DNA from: CAIRDP01 sp037138335
GTDB lineage: Bacteria; Bacteroidota; Bacteroidia; Bacteroidales; FEN-979
Direction of reading: 5' to 3'
NCBI GenBank assembly: GCA_037138335.1
Contig: JBAXIO010000005.1
Span: forward strand, 62,001 to 126,000
Length of the DNA: 64,000 nucleotides
Every line of letters starts with the position of its first letter. Positions within the stretch are counted from its first letter, which is position 1. Of the stretch, positions 8,377 to 16,090 are shown one piece after another. The notes below the pieces were generated by a model. It was not told the DNA's origin. It saw only the letters and a list, made by a program, of their open reading frames with translations, and did no database searches. Made by a program: the position numbers and the translations under genes.

Positions 8377-8418
8377 TATAAAGAAAAAGCCGCCTTTTCG
8401 GGCGGCTTTTTCTTTATA
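8377..8418. terminator. Bidirectional intrinsic terminator between tRNA-His and the thioredoxin-like gene
   Basis: An 18-base perfect inverted repeat, starting TATAAAGAAAAAGCCGCC, with a six-base loop. GC-rich core with A-tracts before and T-tracts after the stem on either strand, so it can end both tRNA-His (plus) and the 8435-8995 gene (minus). Confidence 0.9.
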
Positions 8419-8434
8419 GGCCGGGCATCCCGGC

Positions 8435-8995
8435 TTATTTCTTCTTTTCAGTTTTGTTATAAGACCCTATATAGTCATCCCATTTAATATCCTTGTAGGC
8501 ATTATCCCCGAAGTAATGTAAAAAGGGAGCGAATTGAGCGGCGTTCATAAAGCCGGGAACCACGTCAAGTACCTGGTTCTGCTCATTGATAAAGACATAG
8601 GAAGGGTAGGACATCTTTCCCTTGAGCAGCACTACAGCCAACTGATTGTTACCGCCCCTGCCCTTTGGGTTCCTGTTTACAAATTTCACCGTATCAATTA
8701 CAATCGTGTCTTTTGTCTCGGCATCCAGCTTCACACAGTAAAAGTGTTTCTGCATGTACTTTGCAGTCTCCGGGTCCTGAAAGGTCTCCTTATCCATCTT
8801 CTTGCACCATCCGCACCAATCGGTATATACGTCAACAAACAATTTCCTGGGTTTCTTTTTGCTCAGCTTGTAGGCATCGGCAAAACTGTACCAGTGAATA
8901 ATCCCCTTATTCTCCGCCTCCTTTTGTGAGAACATCAAACCCGGCATTGAAATCAGAGAAAGTACCAGTACAAACTGTTTAAATGCGTTTTTCAT
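8435..8995 (-). CDS. Secreted thioredoxin-fold protein (CGWC)
   Basis: The 186-residue protein has a signal peptide (MKNAFKQFVLVLSLISMPGL, cleavage near MFSQ) and a thioredoxin fold of the Thioredoxin_7/DUF255-like type: KLFVDVYTDWCGWCKKMDKET carries the CxxC active site near residues 61-64, and YPSYVFINEQNQVLDVVPG is the cis-proline region. It probably acts as a periplasmic disulfide reductase or in cytochrome maturation; the partner is not known. Followed on the same strand by the bidirectional terminator. Confidence 0.88.
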   Translation of the reverse strand: MKNAFKQFVLVLSLISMPGLMFSQKEAENKGIIHWYSFADAYKLSKKKPRKLFVDVYTDWCGWCKKMDKETFQDPETAKYMQKHFYCVKLDAETKDTIVIDTVKFVNRNPKGRGGNNQLAVVLLKGKMSYPSYVFINEQNQVLDVVPGFMNAAQFAPFLHYFGDNAYKDIKWDDYIGSYNKTEKKK

Positions 8996-9005
8996 AGTGT
9001 AAGAT

Positions 9006-9452
9006 TTAATCCCCCGACCGGTCCATTTCCCTTTTTATATCCTTCTGCTTAAGGGAATCCCGCTTGTCGTAGGAATGTTTTCCTTTGGCCAGGGCAATGT
9101 TGAGTTTTGCCAGTCCGTTGTCATTTATATAGAACAGGGTCGGTATTATGGTAAGCCCTCTTTCTTTTACTTTCACCAGAAGTTTATGAAGTTCCCTTTT
9201 TGTAAGTAGAAGTTTGCGCGCCCGTTTTGGTTCGTGGTTGTAAATTGTGCCGAGGCTGTATTCTGCAATATGCATGTTCATTACGAATAGTTCGCTGCCT
9301 TTGAAACTGCAAAAGGCATCAGCGATGGAAGCTTTTCCTTCACGTACCGATTTGATCTCCGTCCCGGTAAGCATTATACCCGCCGTGAATTCCTGCAGGA
9401 GGAAATATTCAAAGGAGGCCCTCCTGTTTTTTATGCTGATCGTTTTCTCCAT
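9006..9452 (-). CDS. smpB: SsrA-binding protein SmpB
   Basis: Binds tmRNA and is essential for trans-translation, the ribosome rescue that appends SsrA tags; these are degraded by ClpXP, whose genes lie 6 kb away. The 148 residues show the family order: IKNRRASFEYFLLQEFTAGI, GTEIKSVREGKASIADAF, NHEPKRARKLLLTKRE, and a basic C-terminal tail with KGKHSYDKRDSLKQKDIKRE. Length is normal. A TACCTTTG box lies 11 bases before the start codon. Confidence 0.97.
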   Translation of the reverse strand: MEKTISIKNRRASFEYFLLQEFTAGIMLTGTEIKSVREGKASIADAFCSFKGSELFVMNMHIAEYSLGTIYNHEPKRARKLLLTKRELHKLLVKVKERGLTIIPTLFYINDNGLAKLNIALAKGKHSYDKRDSLKQKDIKREMDRSGD

Positions 9453-9463
9453 AATACCGCCGG

Positions 9464-9471
9464 CAAAGGTA
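9464..9471 (-). promoter_or_regulatory. Predicted -7 box (TACCTTTG) for smpB
   Basis: The minus strand reads TACCTTTG, an exact TAnnTTTG match ending 11 bases before the smpB ATG, so the leader would be only a few bases long. Confidence 0.55.
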
Positions 9472-9501
9472 GCAAAAAAGGATGACAGGCAGCCGGATCA
9501 T

Positions 9502-9548
9502 AGCGCTTCGCGCCGATAACTGGATAAAGCGCTTCGCGCCGATAACTG
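9502..9548. repeat. Direct repeat, 21 bases twice with period 26
   Basis: Two identical 21-base copies begin at 9502 and 9528 (each opens AGCGCTTCGCGCC and ends GATAACTG), separated by GATAA. Each copy contains the self-complementary GCGCTTCGCGC-like core. They lie between smpB and the TonB receptor gene, just beyond the octamer array that follows the receptor stop codon. Confidence 0.85.
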
Positions 9549-9556
9549 TATCATAA

Positions 9557-9584
9557 GCTATCCAGTCATCCAGCTATCCAGCCA
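9557..9584. repeat. Octamer tandem repeat after the TonB receptor stop codon
   Basis: On the minus strand, directly after the TGA stop (9585-9587), the sequence reads GGCTGGAT, AGCTGGAT, GACTGGAT, AGC, with the core CTGGAT or a close form every 8 bases. It resembles the 7-base arrays found after the tig, thrS and infC stop codons. Confidence 0.75.
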
Positions 9585-12032
9585 TCATATCTTAAGGGAG
9601 ATCCCGATCAGGAAGTTCACTGGTGCCTGGGGAAAATACCCGTTGGATTCATAATAGGTTCCTGAATGGAGGTAGGGATAAACCCAGGCGTTGGATTCGT
9701 ACCTGGCGCTGAATATATTGTTGATGGTCATTGTAAAAGCAATCTCTTTCATCCATGGCGGATGAATCGCATATGAAGCCCCCAGTCCGTTAATAAAGTA
9801 ATCGTGAAGCGAGCGTGCGCTGTTTGAGGTATTGTCGATATACTGCTTACCTATAAACCGTGAATTCCATGAGACCGACATGTTTTTTAAGGGTTTGTAT
9901 ACCAGCGTCCCGTTGAATATGATGTTGGGGGAGAATGAAAGGTCGGTATTCCCGAGGTAGGACGGTTGCTGTCCGGAAAAATTCCAGGCTGAATCATATA
10001 TATCGGTGTATTGTGTGAAATCCTTTATCCTGTTCCTGCTGAAGGTCGCGGACATGTCAAAATGAAGTTGTTTTATTATATCGATACCTGCTGATATCTC
10101 TATCCCAAAGCGGTAGCTGCGGGGGACATTGACCATGATTGCTTCACCCACCGAATTGATCTCACCGGTAAGGACAAGCTGGTTGCTGTAATCCATATAA
10201 AAGAGGTTGGCGTTAGCGGTGAACCAATTGTATCTGGCTGTATATCCAAGTTCATAGTCATAAAGCCTTTCGGCTATGGGCATGCGATTGGTATCGGCAT
10301 CCTTGTAATTATCCCGGCTTGGTTCCCTGTTCCCTACCGCAAATGAAAAATAGGCCTGGTGGTGTTTGCTGAAAGCATAGAAAAGACCGAGTTTTGGATT
10401 GAAGAAATTAAAGATATGGGCCTGGTTGAGGGTCCTCAGGTCCTCAATGGTCCCGTTTAGCTTATAATTGACGTTACGGTACTGAATGTCGGCGAAAAGT
10501 GAAAGCGTTTTCCAGAATGTATAATTAACTTTTCCGAAGATGTTGAAATCCTTTTTGATGCCCTTGCCATCATACCAGTTCCAATCGTTATTGCTGGTTG
10601 ACGCGTACTGCGCCCAGGTTATCTTTCCGAAGGAATCGCCCGAATACCGGCTCCAGGCGCCGCCAATGATCACATTTAACCTTTCATCCGGCTTGTAATT
10701 ACTGGAGAATGTAAATCCGCAGTAATCATTATCAAGCATTTTCCGGTTGACCAGGTTTGTTGAATCTATCGTTATCCCTCCGATGATCACGTTTGGAAGC
10801 CCATAGCCTGAAAAAAATGCATTCTGTTCAAAGCTTTCATAATAACCTTTCCCTTTCGTATAGTGAACAGCAAAGTTCAGGTCCCAGCCTTTCGTGAGTT
10901 GCCGGGAGAAGATCCCCTGGAAATGGGTCTGTACATAATTATCCGTTTCGTTATCATAGTACTGGATCTGCGCTGACTGGTCATAATACAGCCCCATCGG
11001 GTTAAACCTGCGGTTTGTCCCGAGCGAATCTTTTGGGACGCCGCCCCAGGCCTGGTATGTTTTTTCGGTGCCCGAGAAGAGGATCAGCCTGACTGTTGTT
11101 TTGGAACCATAATATCCGCCTGAGAGATACCATGAACTAAGGTCAGAGAATGCCCTGTCGATATAACCGTCGGAATGAATATACGAGAACCGCCCGTCGA
11201 AGCTGAGGTGGTTTGACAGAAGGCCGCTGCCAAATCTCAGGGTCGATTTGAATGTCCTGTAAGACCCCGCTGAAACATCCAGTTCAGCATATGGGTCAGG
11301 GTTTAACCTGGCAGTTTGTATGTTTATTGAAGCTCCGAATGCGCCGGCCCCGTTGGTTGATGTTCCCACGCCCCGCTGAACCTGGATATTGTCTGATGAA
11401 GATGCTATGTCGGGAAGATCAACGAACCACACCCCCTGCGATTCCGGATCATTCTGGGGGATGCCGTTTAATGTCACATTGATGCGCGTGAGATCTGTGC
11501 CGCGTATATTAATCCCGGTATAACCAATGCCGGTGCCTGCATCCGAAGTGACGACCGTGGACGGTGAATTCTGGATAAGGTAGGGGAGGTCTTTACCCAT
11601 GTTAACCGGCTGGATCTGCTTTGCTGCAATGTCGGTATAGGCCACAGGGTATTTGTCGTGGGCCCGCGTAGCTGTGACATTCACTTCTTCGGCCAGTATT
11701 ACCGAGGGTTCCATCGCAATACTGACTGTGGTATCGGACTGCAGCCTGATATCGAGCCTCATCTTCGAATACCCGATATAGGAGACCCTCAGTATATAAG
11801 TTCCCTGCCTGATCTTTGGAAATGAAAAATGCCCGTTTTCATCAGTGACTGCATTTTGACCGCTTTTTTCAAGTACAAGGTTGGCTCCCGGGAGGAATTT
11901 CCCATCCGTTTTATCGCAGATAGTCCCGCCCAGCCTGACCTGGGTATAAGATGTCAGGGCAAACAGGATTGCCGGGAGGAAGGTTAAAAGAAACCTGGTT
12001 GTTTTTTTTCTGTTTTTCCGTTGCGCCATCAT
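9585..12032 (-). CDS. TonB-dependent outer-membrane receptor, probable thiamine-compound transporter
   Basis: An 815-residue outer-membrane transporter. After the signal peptide (cleavage near TSYTQ) comes a CarboxypepD_reg-like domain (GTICDKTDGKFLPGANLVLE, to ~residue 110), a plug domain (~120-230, with NIQVQRGVGTSTNGAGAFGASIN), and a 22-strand barrel with the C-terminal strand ending in FLIGISLKI. Two ATG codons stand in a row at the start; either may be used. A TPP riboswitch lies 54 bases upstream, so the likely cargo is thiamine or a precursor, taken up with TonB-ExbBD energy. The riboswitch link is inference from position and strand. No thiamine biosynthesis gene lies next to it. Confidence 0.93.
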   Translation of the reverse strand: MMAQRKNRKKTTRFLLTFLPAILFALTSYTQVRLGGTICDKTDGKFLPGANLVLEKSGQNAVTDENGHFSFPKIRQGTYILRVSYIGYSKMRLDIRLQSDTTVSIAMEPSVILAEEVNVTATRAHDKYPVAYTDIAAKQIQPVNMGKDLPYLIQNSPSTVVTSDAGTGIGYTGINIRGTDLTRINVTLNGIPQNDPESQGVWFVDLPDIASSSDNIQVQRGVGTSTNGAGAFGASINIQTARLNPDPYAELDVSAGSYRTFKSTLRFGSGLLSNHLSFDGRFSYIHSDGYIDRAFSDLSSWYLSGGYYGSKTTVRLILFSGTEKTYQAWGGVPKDSLGTNRRFNPMGLYYDQSAQIQYYDNETDNYVQTHFQGIFSRQLTKGWDLNFAVHYTKGKGYYESFEQNAFFSGYGLPNVIIGGITIDSTNLVNRKMLDNDYCGFTFSSNYKPDERLNVIIGGAWSRYSGDSFGKITWAQYASTSNNDWNWYDGKGIKKDFNIFGKVNYTFWKTLSLFADIQYRNVNYKLNGTIEDLRTLNQAHIFNFFNPKLGLFYAFSKHHQAYFSFAVGNREPSRDNYKDADTNRMPIAERLYDYELGYTARYNWFTANANLFYMDYSNQLVLTGEINSVGEAIMVNVPRSYRFGIEISAGIDIIKQLHFDMSATFSRNRIKDFTQYTDIYDSAWNFSGQQPSYLGNTDLSFSPNIIFNGTLVYKPLKNMSVSWNSRFIGKQYIDNTSNSARSLHDYFINGLGASYAIHPPWMKEIAFTMTINNIFSARYESNAWVYPYLHSGTYYESNGYFPQAPVNFLIGISLKI

Positions 12033-12066
12033 AAGTTATATGTTCAGATGTTAAACCGATAACTTA
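12032..12066 (-). promoter_or_regulatory. Leader hairpin next to the receptor start codon
   Basis: TAAGTTAT (12032-12039) and ATAACTTA (12059-12066) are an 8-base inverted repeat between the riboswitch aptamer and the ATG; the stem touches the start codon. It could be the expression platform that hides the initiation region in one riboswitch state. AT-rich and short, so uncertain. Confidence 0.4.
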
Positions 12067-12085
12067 CAATAGAGGCATGTTTCAA

Positions 12086-12172
12086 TGGATACTCTTGTTC
12101 CTACGCCGGCATTATCCGGATCAGGTTCAGAGGGTATGATCTCAGCCCGTGTCTTAAGGCACCCCTATTGGA
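12086..12172 (-). promoter_or_regulatory. TPP riboswitch (THI element)
   Basis: The minus strand carries the conserved THI-box parts in order: GGGGTGC, GGCTGAGATCATACCC, CTGAACCTGATCCGG and ATAATGCCGGCGTAGG. These form the helices and pockets that bind the pyrimidine and pyrophosphate ends of thiamine pyrophosphate. It precedes the TonB receptor on the same strand and sits 10-15 bases downstream of the predicted minus-strand promoter, so transcription should begin just in front of the aptamer. Confidence 0.95.
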
Positions 12173-12180
12173 AAGTCGAT

Positions 12181-12233
12181 GCAAATATACGAATAGGTGA
12201 ATTGCTTTGCAACTCACCTATTCGTATATTTGC
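12181..12233. promoter_or_regulatory. Perfect palindrome containing two mirror-image divergent promoters
   Basis: A 20-base perfect inverted repeat (arms 12181-12200 and 12214-12233, 13-base centre). Each arm carries a TATATTTG -7 box (plus strand 12225-12232, minus strand 12182-12189). Each box is preceded on its own strand by TTG exactly 20 bases upstream (plus 12202-12204; minus 12210-12212), the spacing expected for a -33 element. The plus promoter faces aroQ, the minus one faces the TPP riboswitch and receptor gene. The arms may also bind a dimeric regulator. Confidence 0.8.
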
Positions 12234-12237
12234 TAAC

Positions 12238-12660
12238 ATGAAAAAGATCCTGATCATCAACGGGCCCAACCTGAACCTGCTTGGTAAACGTGAAACTTCA
12301 GTTTACGGTAATAAGAAATTTGAAGATTACCTTAAAACACTTAAACCGGTATTCCCCGATGCGGCTATTTCTTATTTCCAGAGCAATATTGAAGGTGAAA
12401 TTATCGATGCCTTGCAAAAGGCCGACGGGAAATTTGCGGGTGTCATCCTGAACGCCGGGGGGTATACCCATACATCGGTGGCCATCGGGGACGCAGTAAA
12501 GGCGATCTCTGTTCCTGTTATCGAGATACATATTTCAAACGTGTATGCAAGGGAACCATTCAGGCATGTTTCCTGCATTGCAGCTGCAGCAAAAGGAGTG
12601 ATCAGCGGTTTCGGGCTGGATTCATACAGGCTGGCAATGGAAAGCCTGCTTTACGCTTAA
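12238..12660 (+). CDS. aroQ: 3-dehydroquinate dehydratase, type II
   Basis: Third step of the shikimate pathway: 3-dehydroquinate to 3-dehydroshikimate. The 140-residue protein starts at ATG 12238; a longer in-frame extension through the riboswitch is not coding. Family motifs are clear: ILIINGPNLNLLGKRE at the N-terminus with the catalytic Tyr in SVYGN, FQSNIEGEIIDALQ, ILNAGGYTHTSVAIGDA, VIEIHISN and the lid-closing EPFRHVS with the catalytic His. The ATG begins only six bases after the TATATTTG box, so the mRNA may be leaderless. It converges with the next minus-strand gene, overlapping by four bases. Confidence 0.96.
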   Translation: MKKILIINGPNLNLLGKRETSVYGNKKFEDYLKTLKPVFPDAAISYFQSNIEGEIIDALQKADGKFAGVILNAGGYTHTSVAIGDAVKAISVPVIEIHISNVYAREPFRHVSCIAAAAKGVISGFGLDSYRLAMESLLYA

Positions 12661-13676
12661 TTTTTAAACCTGGAAGGTTTTAGCTGGGAGAATTTCTTTT
12701 TTCTCAGGATGAAATAATCAAATACAAGGCTTCCCTTGTAGATATTTCTGACCGATCCCTGTTTTATTGATTTTCGTTTTTGCCTGGTTTTTGAAAGTGA
12801 GCGGTAAAAACTGAAATGCGCCCTGGCTACAGCCCAGAAATCTTTGAAACCTGCCTGGACAAGAAATTTCATGGCGGCAACGCCGTCAAGAAGGAGCCGT
12901 ACCATAAAAACCCTGATAAGCCAGGATTCCGGCAGGTTCTTGTAAAGCAGTATGAAGTTATTCCTGAAATTGAGATAAGTCTTTCTCCATGAGATTTTCG
13001 GCAATGTTCCACCACCTATGTGGAAAACAGTGGAGTCGGGACAATACATTATTTTGTATCCGGCGTTGTTCATCCTCCAGCAAAAATCAATTTCTTCCAT
13101 ATGAGCGAAAAAGTCCTCATCAAATCCGCCCAGTTCATGGTAAAGCTTTGATCTCACGAATAAGCAGGCTCCGGAGGCCCAGAAAATCTCGTGAACATCG
13201 TCGTATTGGCCGTGATCTTCCTCGATCTGAAGAAACATCCTGCCGCGGCAGAAGGGATACCCGTATTTGTCGATGAACCCCCCGGCTGCACCGGCATATT
13301 CAAATTTCTTTGGCTCAAGATAGGACCTGATCTTGGGCTGGCATGCCCCTATCATTTCATCCTGGTCCATAATCTCTATAACCGGTTTTATCCAATTTTC
13401 GGTGACTTCAATATCTGAATTCAGAAGGATATAGTATTCCGCATCAACCTGGTTCAATGCAAGATTGTACCCACGGGCAAAACCGCCGTTTTCGGGATTG
13501 CTTATAATTCTGATCTGCGGGAAGTTGTTTTCCAGGAAGCTGAGTGAGTCGTCGGTTGAAGCATTGTCTGCAACAATGACCCCGGTATCCGGTTCAATAT
13601 GCTGCATCAAAGCCGGAAGGAATTTCTCCAGAAATTTTTTCCCGTTCCAGTTAAGTATTACTACCGCGACTCGCAC
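12657..13676 (-). CDS. Glycosyltransferase family 2
   Basis: A 339-residue GT-A glycosyltransferase: VAVVILNWNGKKFLEKFL opening, VADNASTDDSL, LNSDIEVTENW as the metal-binding region, a MFLQIEEDHGQYDD stretch, and the acidic EEIDFCWRMNNAGYKI motif. The basic C-terminus (LSKTRQKRKSIKQG) may contact the membrane. It belongs to the same family as the partial gene at the window start and probably transfers a deoxysugar or hexose in surface polysaccharide synthesis. It stands alone between aroQ and the GWxTD gene. Confidence 0.88.
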   Translation of the reverse strand: MRVAVVILNWNGKKFLEKFLPALMQHIEPDTGVIVADNASTDDSLSFLENNFPQIRIISNPENGGFARGYNLALNQVDAEYYILLNSDIEVTENWIKPVIEIMDQDEMIGACQPKIRSYLEPKKFEYAGAAGGFIDKYGYPFCRGRMFLQIEEDHGQYDDVHEIFWASGACLFVRSKLYHELGGFDEDFFAHMEEIDFCWRMNNAGYKIMYCPDSTVFHIGGGTLPKISWRKTYLNFRNNFILLYKNLPESWLIRVFMVRLLLDGVAAMKFLVQAGFKDFWAVARAHFSFYRSLSKTRQKRKSIKQGSVRNIYKGSLVFDYFILRKKKFSQLKPSRFKN

Positions 13677-13762
13677 TCTGATAATGAAAAATAGTGTTCC
13701 AATTAAGGCCCAAAAATAAGAATTAATCCTGAGCGGAAGAAAGAAATGACCTGCTTTGGCAA

Positions 13763-15247
13763 TTACTTACCAACATTGGTGGTGGGCAGATCCCAGGCAT
13801 CTTCGGAGTAGTCACCCCAAACACTTACTACCTGCGATTCACCGATGTCGACAGGGGAGTTCATTTTATTTCTTAAATCAACTTTCCATTTCGGATCATA
13901 CTGCTCACCGATGGCGTCGGAATGCAGCAGGATGAAATCGGCAGTCACCATATCAGGGGAATAAAAAACAAACCGTTTATTTCTCTGGCTGTTGTTCAGG
14001 GTATAATATTGCCATATTTCATATGGATAAGTATTCGGTTCTGCGTAATGGCCTTCCCTCGCATTTGGCGGACCATATTGAAGGAATACACGGCCGCGGT
14101 CGGTCTGGAAGCCTTTCTTTATTTTTGTAGCGAAATTGGCCTGGGCGGTGTTCACCTGGTTTTTGTATCCCAGCCATGCTTTTTCGGGTTCAGTCGCATT
14201 TCTTTGCTGCCAGAAACTGAAAAAATATTTTTGCAGGGTAGGGAGATCCGATTTTTTCAGCTGGTATTGAATGAAATCCTTTTCGTATCCGGTTGAAACC
14301 GGGTAAGCACAACTGATAAACTCCCTGAGGGAGTCGGCATTAGTGATCTTCTCGGCAAAAGTTCCCTGGATATCGGTGGATGCAATCTGTGTGATTGAGT
14401 AAGTAGCTCTCGGGTTTGTCCTCTGGAAAAATACCCGCTTTGAAAGCAGCACTTCATTGCCGGCATTCCTTGCTTCTATAACAAGATTGTAATTTCCCGT
14501 GGCAAGATCTTTGATATTGACTTCGGCAAGCAATACATTAACGGCCTTCGGGCTTTCTTTTTTTGCTTTGGCGAATTCGTTCAGCTTCAGGTTGTTTTCA
14601 AAGCACTCAATATAATAGGATAGAAGGAACATCTGTCCTTCTGGCAGGGCTTTATTTAGGCCGTACAGTTCAGTATAGAAACCCAGTTTGGCGTCTTCTT
14701 CATTATAAAAATTGTAAATGCTTGGCACAAGGTCATAGCCACTCTTGGAGAGAACCGTGGATTTGTCGGTCCTGGTATAACTTTTAATCAGTTCAACGCT
14801 CGACATGGACGGTTTGTCTGCAGGAAAATCCACCGTAATTTTCTGCATGTAAGGCATGGCCTGAGCGGTTTTATTTTTATCTGATAGCTGGATTTCAAAA
14901 TTATAGGTCCCGTTGGCAACCTGAAATCTTTGAAGGTCTAAAAACTGAAAGTTCATATGGGCAGTATCAGAAACCTCCTTGCTGTTCAGTTCGTATTTTT
15001 TATACGCTTTGATGTTATTGTTATCCTTGAAGGTCATGAGCACATTCACGGTGGCTTTATATTTACCATTATCCTGTTTAACCCATTTCACGCTGTTCCC
15101 AGCAATACTAAGATATGTTTCCACATATGGGCCCTCGGGGGAATTAAAAGTCGCGTAAGTGAGATAGGCCCAAAGATTTTTTGCCGAAGCAGATGGCCCT
15201 CCTAAAATGAAACAGGCAAGGATCATCAGAAGTATGCTCTTTTTCAT
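13763..15247 (-). CDS. GWxTD domain-containing secreted protein
   Basis: A 494-residue protein with a signal peptide (MKKSILLMILACFILGGPSASA). The middle looks like a beta-rich fold (VLMTFKDNNNIKAYKKYELN and similar strands). The C-terminal third matches the GWxTD domain: KGFQTDRGRVFLQYGPPNAREG, then YPYEIWQYY and FVFYSPDM. The tryptophan of the name motif is phenylalanine here. The family is widespread in Bacteroidota and Acidobacteriota but of unknown function. About 190 bases of AT-rich sequence separate its start from the next tRNA gene upstream; no other feature is seen there. Confidence 0.85.
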   Translation of the reverse strand: MKKSILLMILACFILGGPSASAKNLWAYLTYATFNSPEGPYVETYLSIAGNSVKWVKQDNGKYKATVNVLMTFKDNNNIKAYKKYELNSKEVSDTAHMNFQFLDLQRFQVANGTYNFEIQLSDKNKTAQAMPYMQKITVDFPADKPSMSSVELIKSYTRTDKSTVLSKSGYDLVPSIYNFYNEEDAKLGFYTELYGLNKALPEGQMFLLSYYIECFENNLKLNEFAKAKKESPKAVNVLLAEVNIKDLATGNYNLVIEARNAGNEVLLSKRVFFQRTNPRATYSITQIASTDIQGTFAEKITNADSLREFISCAYPVSTGYEKDFIQYQLKKSDLPTLQKYFFSFWQQRNATEPEKAWLGYKNQVNTAQANFATKIKKGFQTDRGRVFLQYGPPNAREGHYAEPNTYPYEIWQYYTLNNSQRNKRFVFYSPDMVTADFILLHSDAIGEQYDPKWKVDLRNKMNSPVDIGESQVVSVWGDYSEDAWDLPTTNVGK

Positions 15248-15427
15248 AACACCAAGATTTATGTTTTTATAATATAATAATGTTTCCTGTTGAGGATAAA
15301 ATCAATATACAAATATATTGAAAATACGCTGATTTGGCAAGAAAATTCTGTCAAGAGGGTAATCTGTCGGGTAAAGCACCTGATCAAGAATGTAAGAAGG
15401 CATTCTTGCCGGTTTGGAAAATTGTTG

Positions 15428-15435
15428 TAATTTTG
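15428..15435 (+). promoter_or_regulatory. Predicted -7 box (TAATTTTG) for tRNA-Ser(UGA)
   Basis: Exact TAnnTTTG match ending five bases before the tRNA. At the usual spacing, transcription would begin at or one or two bases from the mature 5' end. Confidence 0.55.
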
Positions 15436-15440
15436 CCCCC

Positions 15441-15525
15441 GGAGAGATGGCAGAGTGGTCGATTGCGGCGGTCTTGAAAACCGTTGAGGTGCAAGCCTCC
15501 GGGGGTTCGAATCCCTCTCTCTCCG
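15441..15525 (+). tRNA. tRNA-Ser (UGA anticodon)
   Basis: Acceptor GGAGAGA/TCTCTCC, anticodon loop CTTGAAA (TGA) in stem CGGT../..ACCG, a long variable arm (GAGGTGCAAGCCTC) as expected for class II serine tRNAs, and T-arm GGGGGTTCGAATCCCTC. Discriminator G at 15525; no encoded CCA. Confidence 0.97.
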
Positions 15526-15535
15526 CAAACCTCAA

Positions 15536-15562
15536 AAAAGACGCCGCATTGCGGCGTCTTTT
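15536..15562 (+). terminator. Intrinsic terminator after tRNA-Ser(UGA)
   Basis: Perfect 12-base stem AAAAGACGCCGC / GCGGCGTCTTTT with an ATT loop, followed by more T residues, 10 bases after the tRNA 3' end. Confidence 0.9.
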
Positions 15563-15718
15563 GTTTTCAGGCTTGACATCCCCCGCCTTAATGTCCTTTT
15601 ATTTTACTCGCCGATCCGGAATAATCAGACTTCCACGGGTAATGCTGAAATGTCGGCGATGCCTGCTTCAGGCCAGATTATCAAAAATAATACAAACAAC
15701 CAGATCTGGAAATTCTTT

Positions 15719-15726
15719 TAACTTTG
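15719..15726 (+). promoter_or_regulatory. Predicted -7 box (TAACTTTG) for the STAS gene
   Basis: Exact TAnnTTTG match 22 bases before the STAS start codon. The preceding ~150 bases hold nothing else recognised. Confidence 0.5.
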
Positions 15727-15748
15727 TTCCCTTAACGACCACCGGGCT

Positions 15749-16048
15749 ATGAAAATAGAAATTATTCAGTCAGACAAATCCGTGCTAAGACTTGCCTTTT
15801 CGGGAAAGCTTGATGCCAATACCGTTGCCAACGGATCCATGGAATTTTTCTCCTTGCTGAATCACAGAAAAAGTCCTGTTTACCTCGATTTTTCCGAAGT
15901 CGTTTTTTTATCCTCACTGGGTATCCGGATGTTGCTTGTTGCTTTCAAAGAAGTGAAGGAACAGGGCCATGATTTGAAAATCGAGAATGTTCGCCCCGAG
16001 ATTGCAAAAATCATTAGCACTGCCGGCCTCGATTTTCTGATAAATTAA
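15749..16048 (+). CDS. STAS domain protein (anti-sigma factor antagonist type)
   Basis: A 99-residue single STAS domain: KIEIIQSDKSVLRLAFSGKLD opening, VYLDFSEVVFLSSLGIRMLLV central strand and helix, and EIAKIISTAGLDFLI end. In SpoIIAA-like proteins the second serine of the SSLGIR stretch is phosphorylated by a serine kinase, and one of the two serines here occupies that place. No RsbW/SpoIIAB-type kinase gene or phosphatase is adjacent. It may act in a partner-switching pathway encoded elsewhere, or be a stand-alone scaffold. Confidence 0.88.
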   Translation: MKIEIIQSDKSVLRLAFSGKLDANTVANGSMEFFSLLNHRKSPVYLDFSEVVFLSSLGIRMLLVAFKEVKEQGHDLKIENVRPEIAKIISTAGLDFLIN

Positions 16049-16090
16049 AAAACGCCATAGGTTGCCGAGCTTTCTCCTTATTAATCGCAA

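Noticed and set aside
12085..12237. A 51-residue in-frame N-terminal extension of aroQ
   Set aside because: The segment is the antisense of the TPP riboswitch and the promoter palindrome; the aroQ family starts at the ILIINGPN strand, and ATG 12238 fits.
15259..15528. Minus-strand ORFs covering tRNA-Ser(UGA)
   Set aside because: They are read through the antisense of the tRNA; peptide runs such as RREGFEPP are typical false ORFs over serine tRNA genes.
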